DNA of 64,000 bases, taken from assembly GCF_947623445.1 (NCBI RefSeq), contig NC_135240.1:14198001-14262000 (forward strand). The letters are read 5' to 3'. The notes under the pieces were generated by a model. The model did no database searches. It saw only the letters and a program-made list of their open reading frames with translations, and was not told the DNA's origin. Every line of letters starts with the position of its first letter. The stretch's first letter is position 1. This DNA comes from Clavelina lepadiformis. Lineage: Eukaryota; Chordata; Ascidiacea; Aplousobranchia; Clavelinidae. Below are positions 11,757 through 23,250 of this stretch, in pieces. The translations under genes were made by a program, and so were the position numbers.

Positions 11757-14700
11757 ATGCCCTCGTTGCACAAAGAAATTAGCAAAAAGGGATTGGGAGG
11801 AAAAACAATGTTGCTGAAGAACATAAAACGGCAAATGCAAGATGTAGACTTGTGGAGAGCGGCGGCCGCCGAATTTCTTGCGACGTTCATTTTTATGTTC
11901 ATCGTATGTATCACTCATATGATACCTGATATGACGAGCAGTAAGTATATGTTACATGTTTTAAAACTATCTTTTCACTTTATTTTAAAATTACCAATTA
12001 CATTTTAATGTTGATCTCTCCGGCTTTTAAGATAGCTATTCCACGAAACGAAGCAGCGAGCGAACGACCATTTCAGCTGGGGGCGACCCTTTGCAGGTAT
12101 TTAACTTCTATGAAGACCATTTCTAATACAATTAGGCTAGAAGTCTATAGTTACCTTGGGGGCCCATTGTTTTTGTAACACGTATAGGTTATCGGTTATG
12201 TGTGACGTTTCGCTGAAATACTAGACAAATGAAACGTAATAACTTTTGTTTAATTACTGTAGTTAATAGAAGGTTGTAACTGGAAATTATTTCAACCTAG
12301 CATTTAATTTCTATAGACGAGCGTTGGAATTGCTCTTATCTACGCCACCCTCATACAATGCTTTGAACATATCAGTGGTGGTCATATGAATCCAGCGATA
12401 TCGGTTGCCATGGTAATAGCTGGCCATATTACTATGTTGAAAGCTTTCTTATATTCAATCGCACAGCTTACCGGTGCATTCAGTGCCGCCGCCCTTTGCT
12501 ATGGGTTTGTATTGCAAATTTATTTTAGTACAATTATACTTGGACTTTATATTACAAGATTTGGTATGCATTTGTATTTATGGCGTTTTAAACTAATTAG
12601 AGCGTTGTTTACTAAAATACGTACGTTGGAAAAAGTTGCTCCATGTCTCCATTGTATGTGAAGTTGCCACTTTACATAAGTAGGATATGTGATATTAACA
12701 AAACCTGACTGCAATAGAACTACATACATTTATACATTTATACCAAACGCATAACATCCGTTACATTGCGTTATTGAGTGCTCGCTCTTTGCCACATGTC
12801 GAAATAACTGCATTTTACACGCAGCGCTGTTAGCAATAAACCTGAAGCATAGTAAAGTTTTGAAAAGCCTAACGTACTTTAGACCGGAAGGGTAATCGTT
12901 AGAGCGGATAAGTACTTTACTATAGTTCAACATACGAAATGAAGTGCTCTTGACTATCTGGAGCATGGAAGCGAATTTAAGCAATCGAGTTTTTTTATTT
13001 CCAGTACTCTGATTGTTGATGGCTTAGCGTTTTGTTTTTTCTTTTTATCAGCTTTCGTGTTTCGTTTGTTTATCAAATTGTTTGCATGCGTGCGCGTTAT
13101 CGAAAATTGTATATAAGATCTGTTTTCTTTTGAAGAAGTTAACCAAGTTTCGTAATATCTCATAACATTTTACTTGCAGCCTGCAAGACAATACAGTGTC
13201 TGACGATTATAAACATTTTAAAAAGTTCAACAGTAGGTTCTCCTTGTCCTGATCGTTTAAAACTTCTGGTTATAAGATGCTTTGAGAATACAATGTTAAA
13301 ATGCTCACTGAAAATATATACACGCGATACACTGAATTAATTAAGAATGCTATTTTACTAAACCTGTTAGCCTACCACCCTTTAAGTTCGTACGAAAATG
13401 AAGCACTAGCAAATGAATAATGAGTTTTCTTGCTACTGTTTTCAAATACACATTGTTACAATGTATAATTGAATATATTGATAGCCAATTACGGTCTATT
13501 CCTGTTTCAAAAAGCAAGATTAATTACATATTTTATAATTTAGTTTAGTTTAAAGTTTCGGTATAGTTGTGTGGGAAAGTCTTTGCTTGGTTGGTAAAAA
13601 CATGCTTTGTAAACTACATATAATTAAATGACCCGGGTATAGTGAAGGAGTACAACGATTGTAGAATTGTGATTTATGAGGTATAGATTACCTGGCATAT
13701 TTTGTGATGGAAATATCGTTTCGTATAACAAAAACCTAGAAGTAGTGTATGGTATATTACAAGAATTTAAATATGTCAGAACGTAAATGTGTAAAGTGTT
13801 TGAGTATTACCCTATAATGTCTTATAAATAGTTAATCCTAGCGTACTACAGGAGTAACAACGAATCAAAAAACGAGCCTAAACCGTAATATGTTCTAGTA
13901 TGAGATTAACAATGCATTACTTTTCACAGTAAATATTAATCATTAGCAATAGATGTCGCCGAGTGGTTGGCACAAATTAAAAAAATTGCACTTACGTGTA
14001 ATTCAATCCAAAAGCGCGGTGCTTAGATATTATTTGGTCGTAACGCGAGTTCTTAATGTTTGGACCAACGTCCATGGCGTGGCTGAGCACTATGAAGCCT
14101 GAATTTTTGCCATGTTTGTACTTGGAACTTATATGGGCCACTACTCATGCGAAACCTTTAAAATTAAATTCTCGTGCGGAACTGGAACGAAAAATGTTAA
14201 TGGTTTTGCAGATGGCTTTGTTACACGGAGCATGTAACCCAGTCGGCACTGCAGGAAATTTAATTCTACGGTTATCGATATTGAGCTGTTTTGCTTAAGT
14301 TTTTAATTCTTTTTACCTCACGTTGCTACTGCAATACTGTCGTCAAGGTTTCTTAAAATAAGAGACATAAAAATGAAAGCGGTATTTCCAACATATTACA
14401 GGCATATCTTTACTTCGTTCTGGATTTATGAATTGCATGTGATGACTATAGGAGTGTAATATTTCTTCCGCAAATGTTATTTTATTTGCTGCAGCATGAT
14501 GCCGGAAAGATCAGAGCAATTGCGAGCTGTCGCTCAACTACACGAAGATATAACTCCGCTTCAGGGATTTGGACTGGAAATCCTTCAAACAACATTAGTC
14601 ACAGTCACGTGGTTGGCAACCTATGCAACCAGCAAGACTCAGCTTGGCTCTTCTGCGCTACCTGTGGGCATGGCTTACCTCGCTAACAGTTTATGGGCGG

Positions 14701-16067
14701 TGGGAACTTCTTTCAATTTATGACGCTTGCTAATTAACAGCCATAAAAACTATGTTCGATTTTATTTAAAATTAATTATATAAACGTTTGTCTTCAAAGA
14801 ACTGTTTACGTTTTTTGGGTTTGAAATTCTATTCTGCGGCAAATCAGTTTTCTTGTTTTTTTACATTGAAAATATGCAAGCCCTGAGACCAGTTAAGTTT
14901 AAAGTATGTTTGAAATTTACAGGGTCGTCTCACCGGCTCTAGCATGAATCCAGCACGTTCGTTACCACCTGCTTTACTTTCAAAGTATTGGAAAAATTTG
15001 TGGGTAAGTGATTACTGATCGAGAAAGGATAAAATAAAAGTTGGCATTGATCAGATGAGTGCTGTTGCTGTCAATGATGCATGTTTTGTGTACCAAATGT
15101 TTTCAGGTTTATGTTGCTGGCCCGTTGGCTGGATGTATCGTAGGAGCTGTATTGTACACTCAAGTTTTTATCACTTCTCCCAAGACAGAACGTACTAGAA
15201 AGCTTACTGAATCTGGCCGAAGTGCAGAAGGTAAAGTCACTGAAAGGCACGAAACTACTTGCAGTTCACTTCGGGTTGAAATGGGCATATCGAAATTTTT
15301 ATCATAAGCCTGAGAAATGTATTTGTACCATTTAAAGACATCTCTCGAGCCCTGGTTAGGTTTACTTGCCGGTTCGTATTTTTCGAATGGGACAATTATT
15401 CTTTAAACACAACTGATCTAGGGTACCACTAGAGTGCGTTAAATACTACTATTCTCTGATTTTTCCAGGGGAATCTGTTCAAAGCGATCAAGATGCAACT
15501 GAAATGATCCCATTGAATCAGTTAAACCAGCATCGGATATCTTCAGCGTCTCAACAGCCCATTAGAGTTTCCATAACAAACAGGCAAAATTCTTTTGCGT
15601 CAACCACAGTTGGTTCCCAGCCAGATCAGAATCAGCAATGCGTATCGCAAAATCATCAGCAAATGCCAGCGCCATTATTATATCTTCAGCAACAAGTGCA
15701 TTCCACCTCAACCCCAGCGGTACAAAACGTGCTGCAGTACAGCACACCTCGTCCAGTTCAACACCATCCTACCCTGCCTGCGACCGAACGAAATCCAAAT
15801 GCGAACACTAAACCAAGGCCAGTACGGTATCATTCTTCATCTGGAGACGGAATGGTTTTGTCGCGCAATTTTTCCAAGCCGGCGTCGCGTCCTCATACGG
15901 CATGTGGCCCTCTAGTGGGGCCCAGTTCAAGGACGAACGAAAAAACAGACACGATAATGCGGTCGCGAAGTCATGCGGCAACGCCAGCTTCGAATTTTCG
16001 AACGCTGAGCTTATCTGAACCCTTCTCTCATAGCTCGGACGCATTGATAAACAACAGCGTACTTTGA
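11757..16067 (+). CDS. Aquaporin, big-brain/AQP4-like, with long cytoplasmic tail (7 exons, 481 aa)
   Basis: Exons 11757-11940, 12032-12096, 12317-12504, 14495-14699, 14923-15003, 15107-15230 and 15469-16067 join in frame. This is a six-helix MIP channel. Helix 1 includes LWRAAAAEFLATFIFMFIV (about residues 36-54). The first NPA is at 108-110 (SGGHMNPAIS) and the second at 223-225 (SSMNPARS). Helix 6 ends near residue 262. About 220 residues then form a Gln/Ser/Pro-rich tail, as in insect big brain and unlike short-tailed water channels. In my manual alignment to AQP1 the aromatic/arginine filter reads Ile, Ser, Ser, Arg instead of Phe, His, Cys, Arg, so strict water selectivity is doubtful. 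An in-frame ATG at 11736 is an alternative start, but an acceptor-like TTTAG at 11746-11750 favours 11757. Confidence 0.88.
12505..14494 (+). other. Large aquaporin intron (about 2 kb)
   Basis: Intron between the exon ending helix 3 and the exon starting at 14495; the split Gly codon joins correctly (phase 2). It is AT-rich. An 80-codon open frame at 14056-14298 inside it does not match the missing channel segment and is not needed for the reading frame. No transposon terminus was identified. Confidence 0.6.
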
Positions 16068-19000
16068 GGCTAACTGCATTGCGTTGTCATATTTCTACGC
16101 AATGATGATAATGCAAGGGAGTTATTGCAATTCCAAGAGAAGGGCAAGATATCTACGACTAGTAGAGGATGTTCAATGGTACAAGATGCAGTACAAGGAA
16201 GCAAACGAGGTCAAACGTGTGTGGCAATATGCTTTTTCAAGCTCTCCCATTTATCTCTTCTAATATAACTTACACTTTTCTGATATAAATCAGATAAAAC
16301 TGTTTTTTTACTTTTTATATTTGCAGTTCACTTGTTGCAGCGGAAACCTGCTTTATATTTCTTTGTGCAACAGCGTTAATGTGTACGCAGTTGAACTCTA
16401 TACATTATGAACGAAACCATTTGTGCTCAATTTATAGTTTGGTACGCAATTTACTTCGATTTAAAAGTATGATATAATTGTATCGTTACAATAGACAAAC
16501 TTTTTCTTAAAATTTCTAGTTTCATATATTTTTTTGTTCACTCTTAACAAGTTACTTTTAAAAAAGAACAATAAGATGTTGCACTGTATTATTTTTTACG
16601 TTTAATGTTTTTATTGTCAATATTTAACAAAATAGGATAAAGTAAGGCTGTACATTAGGGACACTATAAGCTTCCAGAACAGAATAATAAAACTGGAAAT
16701 GGCGAAACCAAAGTACGGTAACTTATGACATGAAACCGGCAAACCAAAATCCTTTGAATGAGAAAACAACGGACTAGAATTTTCTAAATAAACAGGGCTG
16801 CTTCAAACAGAAGGTAAGAGTGCAAGAATACCAACGCGTAAATAGCCAAAATGAAATCAGCAAAACCAATTCATCGAATTGAAGAACTTAATTCAAGAAT
16901 TAACCTGAATTTACTGTTTCAGTTTGTTGAATTAATGCCTATATGAAAATTGTTATCGTCAGAATTTTAAAATTCCATTCGACTAGTTTTCTCTAATACT
17001 CATTATCCGTTTTAGATTTTTCGAGATTATGTACTCATCTAGTTTGGAATATTTCTCAAATATTTGCATATAAGTTAATTTGTTTTCCGACATATTTTTA
17101 TGTTTTTATTACCTACGTCAGTCTAAATATAAGCCACCTGCTTATGAGTTGGTTATACATAGACTATGTGCTTTTATATTCTATGCATGTAGGTCGTAGT
17201 ATAAATCAGATCTCGTTTGGCCCCCTGGCTAAATGTCGGGGCATGAGCCGGTCAGCCGCAGTGGTTCGTGCTATCATCCAAAGCTCGCATCCAGGCCATA
17301 TAATCCGTGGGGAGCATGGGCGATGGAACAGTCGGATATAACATGGCCTGAGTTTTTCGCTTGTTCTATAGCAGTTACAGTGTGACCGGAACAAATGGTT
17401 GTCTTAATTTCAGTTGTCAGACTTGCTCGTTTGCTGCTGCAGAAAAGCTTCCAGTGGAGCAGATGGAATGGCTCCGTTCCACAGCGAGCAAGAGAATGAG
17501 TGGCTCTGTCGTGATGAAGGCCAGCAGGTTGAATGCCCCCGAAGAAGGGAAGATTGTCTAATGTTACAGGTCACAGACATCCAGTCTCAGTGTGCTGCAA
17601 AACGCCTTTTATTACAGTGTCCATTAGACCGCAGTATACTCAGCGGTGGAATATACAAAGGCTAGTGGTGTTGTACGAAAAGTAGCTAGCAATTCCAGAG
17701 CCCACTAGTCGTCTTGTTAAGGCATCCCGGGATGTACTGAAAGTTCCTTACGTATAATGACGTGGGCTACGGTAAACTCATTTGGGGAAAAATCGCCAAG
17801 GATGTTTATTCCGTCAGGTGTTTCTATGACTTTCAGAGGTTAAGCAATAAATACTTTCTTTGCCAAAAGTCTAGATAACGTGCGGTCCCATTTACGTCAA
17901 TAACCATAAACAACAACCAACCGAAAATAGACAAGACATGCTTTCCGGACACGCACAGGTATTAAAAATATTATGCATTGTTTAAAATCTAAGAGTTTGT
18001 AAACAATTGGTTATAATCGATGCAATTTAAATCATGCTGTATTTATATACGTTATATTTATGTGCGAGTTATTAATATTTAGAACTATAGAAAGAATTGG
18101 CCAAATTTAATCGTCTAGCCGCAATTTTACACGTTTCAGAGTTCAAAAAATTTACGATTTCCAATTTCAAGCTTCTTTCTTTCTTCTGTTTTCAAGCTGT
18201 GTTATATACAATATACGTACGTCGTCCAACAGTACACTGTAGCGTGTAAGTCTTATTAATTATATAGCTAGTTTACAGAAAAAAGAAAAAAATAAGCACA
18301 GGCTATTATATCTGAAATGATTTGCATTGAAGAATTCTTTGTTTTCGCGTTAAATAGCAACAAATTCATCAAATCCTTTGCAATCCAGAGAAAAAAAATC
18401 TGACATCCTGTAAACTTTTGTCACCTAATTTAACGGACTATTATCGTGGCACAGGCCAATTAAAAAGCGACACAAAGTTGCAAAAAAACGAAAAAGTAAC
18501 CAAGTGAAGTGAGAAGTTAAATTAAACACAACTAATTCAAGTGGTAAAATTTATACTTTCGGGAAAACTTTCGACTTTCAGGCAGCAAAGCAGTAACCGT
18601 TTAAATAAGGAAACAAGAGCAATTACATGTAAAAACATTTTAATAACAGCGTGGAAAAGCAATTACAAAAACATCTGTGAGTTACAATAATGCAAGTATT
18701 TATAGCCTATTATATTATACATAAACGTAAAAACAGCTCGGGCAGTTATATTTTTTGAGGATTGCAGATTTTCCTTGTCACAAAAATATGATGTCAAAAC
18801 AGTAAAATAATTAGTGTTGTGTTTTATACATCCTCCAATGTATAGTGCCGTTTTTATGTAGCTTTTTTCGATTGTCCGGACTCTTTGACAATGCAGTTCA
18901 AAATTTTTTCCAAGCGCAGTTGTCTTTAATTTTAGTTTAATTACGACGATTAAAGAAGCACTAATTGCAAACAAATTAACCATTTTACCTTTCAACAGCT

Positions 19001-19320
19001 TATCGCTATATATTGATCAGGGAGGGAGTTAATAATAATTAATATACAGAATAAATGAAAGGGAGAGGAAATAGTTTTTCAGTTTTGTTAGTGGCGGTTA
19101 GGACCCCTACCAAGATAGCATGTATTTTATGTGCAACGGAAAAGGATAAAATCGTTTAATTTCTAATTAGATCTAATCCATGAAACGAAATGCCATGCAT
19201 AAATGTTGCCTATAAGGAGCACACTTCGCTTTGCTACTGTCAAACACGTATTTAACATTTTTTTATAATGACATCTATCCAGTTATCATCTGACTTTAAC
19301 ACATATATATGTTAGTCATG
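16068..19320. other. Intergenic, no gene recognised
   Basis: The aquaporin 3' flank with poly(A)-signal-like AATAAA motifs, then AT-rich desert. A GC-richer patch at about 17200-17670 carries overlapping open frames of 62-83 codons in different frames with no recognisable motif. It may be a decayed mobile element. Confidence 0.45.
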
Positions 19321-19328
19321 CTGAACAA

Positions 19329-19753
19329 TTTAGGGATGTGCCGCGAGGAAGATTATTCGGGTTCGTGCGAACCCGAATATCATGAAGGTCGACACGAACG
19401 AATCCCGAATCTATTCGTATTGGAACCAAACAATAAAATTTCGTCTAAAAGTTGTCAAGTCTTGCTTGTAAAATGACGTAATCGATATAGAAATCGCTTT
19501 CTTTCAAAAAATAGTGTTTAAAAACGATTGAAAAAGCAAAATCGTTAGGAAAACGACCTTCATTGTAAGTATTGCTGACTCTAGTTTAGCTTTGTCGGAA
19601 AACTAGACCATCATTTTTAACTAAAGTCAGTAAATTTATAAGTAATATTGTATTCGGGTTCGCCATTGTTGGTATTCGTGTTCGTCCGAATCTTCCATAA
19701 AGGCGATATTCGGCGAATCTATTCGGGTTTGGGTTCGTATCGGCCCATCCCTA
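19329..19753. mobile_element. MITE, hAT-like (about 425 bp)
   Basis: The ends TAGGGATGTGCCG (from 19331) and CGGCCCATCCCTA (to 19753) are imperfect inverted repeats. CTGAACAA at 19321-19328 and CTGAACAT at 19754-19761 match at 7 of 8 positions and act as the target duplication, with two extra bases on the left. Internally, ATTCGGGTTCG repeats form palindromes near both ends, with an 11-bp-arm palindrome around 19352-19380. Non-coding. Confidence 0.65.
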
Positions 19754-22201
19754 CTGAACATGCATCACCAAAAATTCAACTTTCAGAGTGTCAGTGGCAA
19801 AAAAACTACATCTACACCAAGAATTGTTCTCAACTACAACAACAGGATATTTTTGTGATTACTGTATATCGCGTGGCAACATAAAGTCTCTTTAAAAGCA
19901 ATTTGTTGGTTGCGTGCAAAGCGGGGCAGTCATCGTGCCAAACAAGATGGGGACGTGAAGAAATAACGTGCTTTATTCAGTCTACATGAGCCGAGAGCTG
20001 AATTAGTTAACCGTTTATTTAGTCTTATACGTAATTACGGAAACAACATTCTCGAAATTCAGATCGGGTTGAAAATATGCGCGAGTGTGTTTAAGAAGTG
20101 CAAATTAAAAAGAGGAAATTTGGTCCTCGATAAATTAGTTAACCAATAAACTGTAAACCTTAGATATATTCAAACTTATAAACACTGCTTGGAAAACAGG
20201 AAATTTGTCTAATCTAGTAATTGGTGCCAGATCACAAATGCTGTTGTGACGACAAACTAAAATCTTAGTAAGTGCCAACAAATTGGAGTTGAAGTGTCGA
20301 CAGCTAAATGACCTCATCGTGTATGGTGACATATCTATTATATCTGTACTGTTGTACCGCGGTCACAACGTAAGATTCCATGATCAAAATATTATCATAT
20401 TCAAAAACTATTGATAGAAGCTAGTAAGCTACACAGTATAGTTGCCCCCTAAAACTACCCCGTGGCTTGTCCCTTGCAGAAGATCCTTCCTGTATAACTT
20501 TAGTATAATTAAAACATGATTAATGCAACCATCATAAGCTAATTATAGAGCATTATATTCATGAGCCAAAATATCAACGCAACACGCATCAAAAAATTGG
20601 TAAAGCAAGGCATGGGTCATACCATTGTCCATTATGCTTTTAGCACAATAAGTTCAGCGTGGCAAGATGCAGTAAAACGAATTGCACTATGAGCGAATAG
20701 AGAAAATGGAATGTTGCAATAAAGTAGGCTTATTAGACTAAAAGCTATTGAAATAACAACCTGCTGTTTGAGTCGAATTCGTCTAAATTTGAACTTTTTA
20801 CAGAAATTTGGCATACATGTATCTATTGATCTTATTTTAGATAAATATTCTTTTCTTGCTCTTCAGAATGGCCTCCAATTGTCAACGCAAAATATCTTGT
20901 TAATTACGGAGAAAAGTAATTGTAAGTGGACTTTGCAATGATATAACTCGAGTTATATCATTGCAAAGTCATCGCGGAAAATAACTGAGGTTATCGCATC
21001 CATAAATGAAGTTATCGTATCATCTGTCATCCTAAAACGAAAAACTTTATATTAAATTATAGTTAGTTTTGGCAGCCATTAAAAAAGATGTTAAATGTGA
21101 TTGATAAGATTTTAAAATGTAAGCTTGACATAAGGTGTGACTTTATTGTTTGCCGTCAGCCAGGCGGATAACAAAGGGGACATTATTACTATATAATGAT
21201 ATCAAGTGGCTAAAAGGTCGTAAGTCTGTGTTTGTTGTGTGATGTAGATTTCATTTTTTGCGGAATAGACCTATCAATAAGAACATTTCCCGCTGTTAAA
21301 CGCAAGTGAAATGCAGCGCGACACTTCAGACCAAGCGCATGTTACTCTGCTTGAGAAGTGCTTGTGTAAATACAGACGCAGGTCAAGCAGCGTCTGATGA
21401 AACCCTATAAATGCGCATCACATAAAGTTAAAAACGTTTTAACATGCAGATTGAGAAATGTGGCAGTTAGAGTAGACTTATAGAGGCAGTTAGCTGGAAG
21501 TACGAAACTTTTTCTGGACAATTCAGTGCCTTCCGTAAGTTACCAGCAGTAATAGCGTACGCCATACACTCAGCGATATAACTTGCAAACGTTGACATAT
21601 CATAACGACACATACCGCGCTGTTATAATATTTAGGTTTAGCATTAACGTGTTCTGCTTAGTCAGGTTGTAACCAGTTATCAGCAGCTTTATCTGCACAA
21701 ACATCTGTCACAATGAAGTTAAAAAGTGTGTGTGCTAGAGATTGTTTTAATCGACTTAAGCCAGAACGTCTTTAAAAGGCCTTTAATAGATCCCCATTAA
21801 CGTCGGTCTATTTAATCCAGACTTCATTGTCAGCAGTCGGGTTTAAATGAACGCGGCACTAAGAACACGCGCTTAAGGCAAAGTGATTATCTGGTTGGCT
21901 GATCTTCAAATGAGTTTGGAAGAAAAGAGAAAATTTCTTTTTCGCAAATAACTTCATCCATTCAGAGAAGCGAGCGGCATTTTAAATTTGCAAACATCGA
22001 TTACGGTGAAAACACTGTTTCAACGTGCTGTAAGAAGGTTGCAAGATGAAAGGACATTGGTTAGATTTAGCCATTAAATTGTATTCAATGGAATATTTTA
22101 ATGCTAGAATAAATTGCGTACAAGCCCTAAGACTAAACTGTGGTTGTACATTTTGAATAGGCTAGTCTTGAAATTACCGATTCTGATCGAAACCTCTATA
22201 C
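19754..22201. other. Intergenic, contains a perfect palindrome
   Basis: No gene or transposase fragment recognised. The only structured feature is the 42-bp palindrome listed separately at 20929-20970. Confidence 0.45.
20929..20970. repeat. Perfect 42-bp palindrome centred on CTCGAG
   Basis: Each strand reads the same from 20929 to 20970, with no spacer and no mismatch. The half-site includes CTTTGCAATGATATAA and the centre is CTCGAG. The bases immediately outside do not pair. No coding sequence surrounds it. Confidence 0.85.
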
Positions 22202-22606
22202 CAGGGGTGGGCAAACTTGTTCAATGAAAGAGTCACTTGCGGAAAACTATAAACACCAGCGAGCCGCAAAATCAGTAATGATTGTCAATTTGGTTATTAT
22301 ATTATTAGTAGTCATTTTGGGATATTACTTTTCAGCTAGAAGACCCATAAAAAACATGTCGGCGAGACGCACTTTGACCACCTTTGTCATAGAGTATAGA
22401 GTCTATATCTGAAAACAATGTCGGATTCTATGTCTATTGTTACGTCATAAACGAAATGCTGGCCTAAATAAAGAAAAAATTAGACAGAAACATTCATAAA
22501 CGGTACTCTAGGACTCTAGGTAGCCTTTACAATTTTTTTGGAATTTTACGATTCGACTAAAGGAGCCACAAAAACATGTCGACGAGCCGCAGTTTGCCCA
22601 CCCCTG
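22202..22606. mobile_element. hAT-like MITE (405 bp) with exact 8-bp TSD
   Basis: The terminal inverted repeats are CAGGGGTGGGCAAACT and AGTTTGCCCACCCCTG. They are flanked by the identical 8-bp duplication CTCTATAC at 22194-22201 and 22607-22614, diagnostic of hAT-type integration. Internal GAGCCGC-type motifs sit next to both ends. No transposase frame remains, so this is a non-autonomous copy. The intact TSD and TIRs suggest it is fairly young. Confidence 0.92.
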
Positions 22607-22614
22607 CTCTATAC

Positions 22615-23250
22615 AGTACGGTACTAGGTCAGACAGTGGATATAGCTTTCATATGTATCAATTACGGAATGCCAAAATGAGAAGCATAAAAATATCGGAT
22701 TAGATTTGGCAAGTTAAAACTTACTGGTTCATATTGATAACATACTGACCTGGCAAATGCTCTACACTGCTTTCATACAGCGAACAGTGGTCAACTGTAA
22801 CAAAAACTGTTAAAAGCTTGGCTGTCACCATTTTCCCGAAAGAAATTGTACGTTTAAAGCAATTTTTTCATGGCCTCTTGTTAACCCAACTAAGATGTTA
22901 TAACATTAGTAACCTAAAGATATCATCGCTATTGCTTTTTTATTTACGACCACCTGTGTCACCACAATTTTTTGTCCCCTACATTTAAGGCGAAAAATAA
23001 AATGAATGAATCTTAACTAAACCAAAATCTTTTAATCTAAATCTAACTTCAATTAAACCCTAAATAGCTTAAATCGGCTTTTTGCATATCCATACTTTTG
23101 CATACTAACGGTGAAATAGTCACACTGTAAAAGCTTTTGGATTGAATCTGTACTATTTTTTCAAATAAAGGTGTATGTATGGCAGTAAATTTTTTACTGT
23201 ACTGTAAATATACTTAGTGTAAAGACTTTGGAGCTACAAATAGATACACA
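22615..23250. other. 5' flank of the DEPDC1 homologue
   Basis: AT-rich sequence between the hAT-like MITE and the DEPDC1 start codon. It should hold the promoter, but no distinct motif was identified. Confidence 0.4.

Noticed and set aside
14056..14298. 80-codon ORF in the aquaporin intron as an extra exon
   Set aside because: The flanking exons already join in frame and complete the channel fold; the ORF has no MIP signature.
17206..17665. GC-richer overlapping ORFs as a possible gene
   Set aside because: Three frames are open over parts of the region and none shows a recognisable domain; more likely a decayed repeat.
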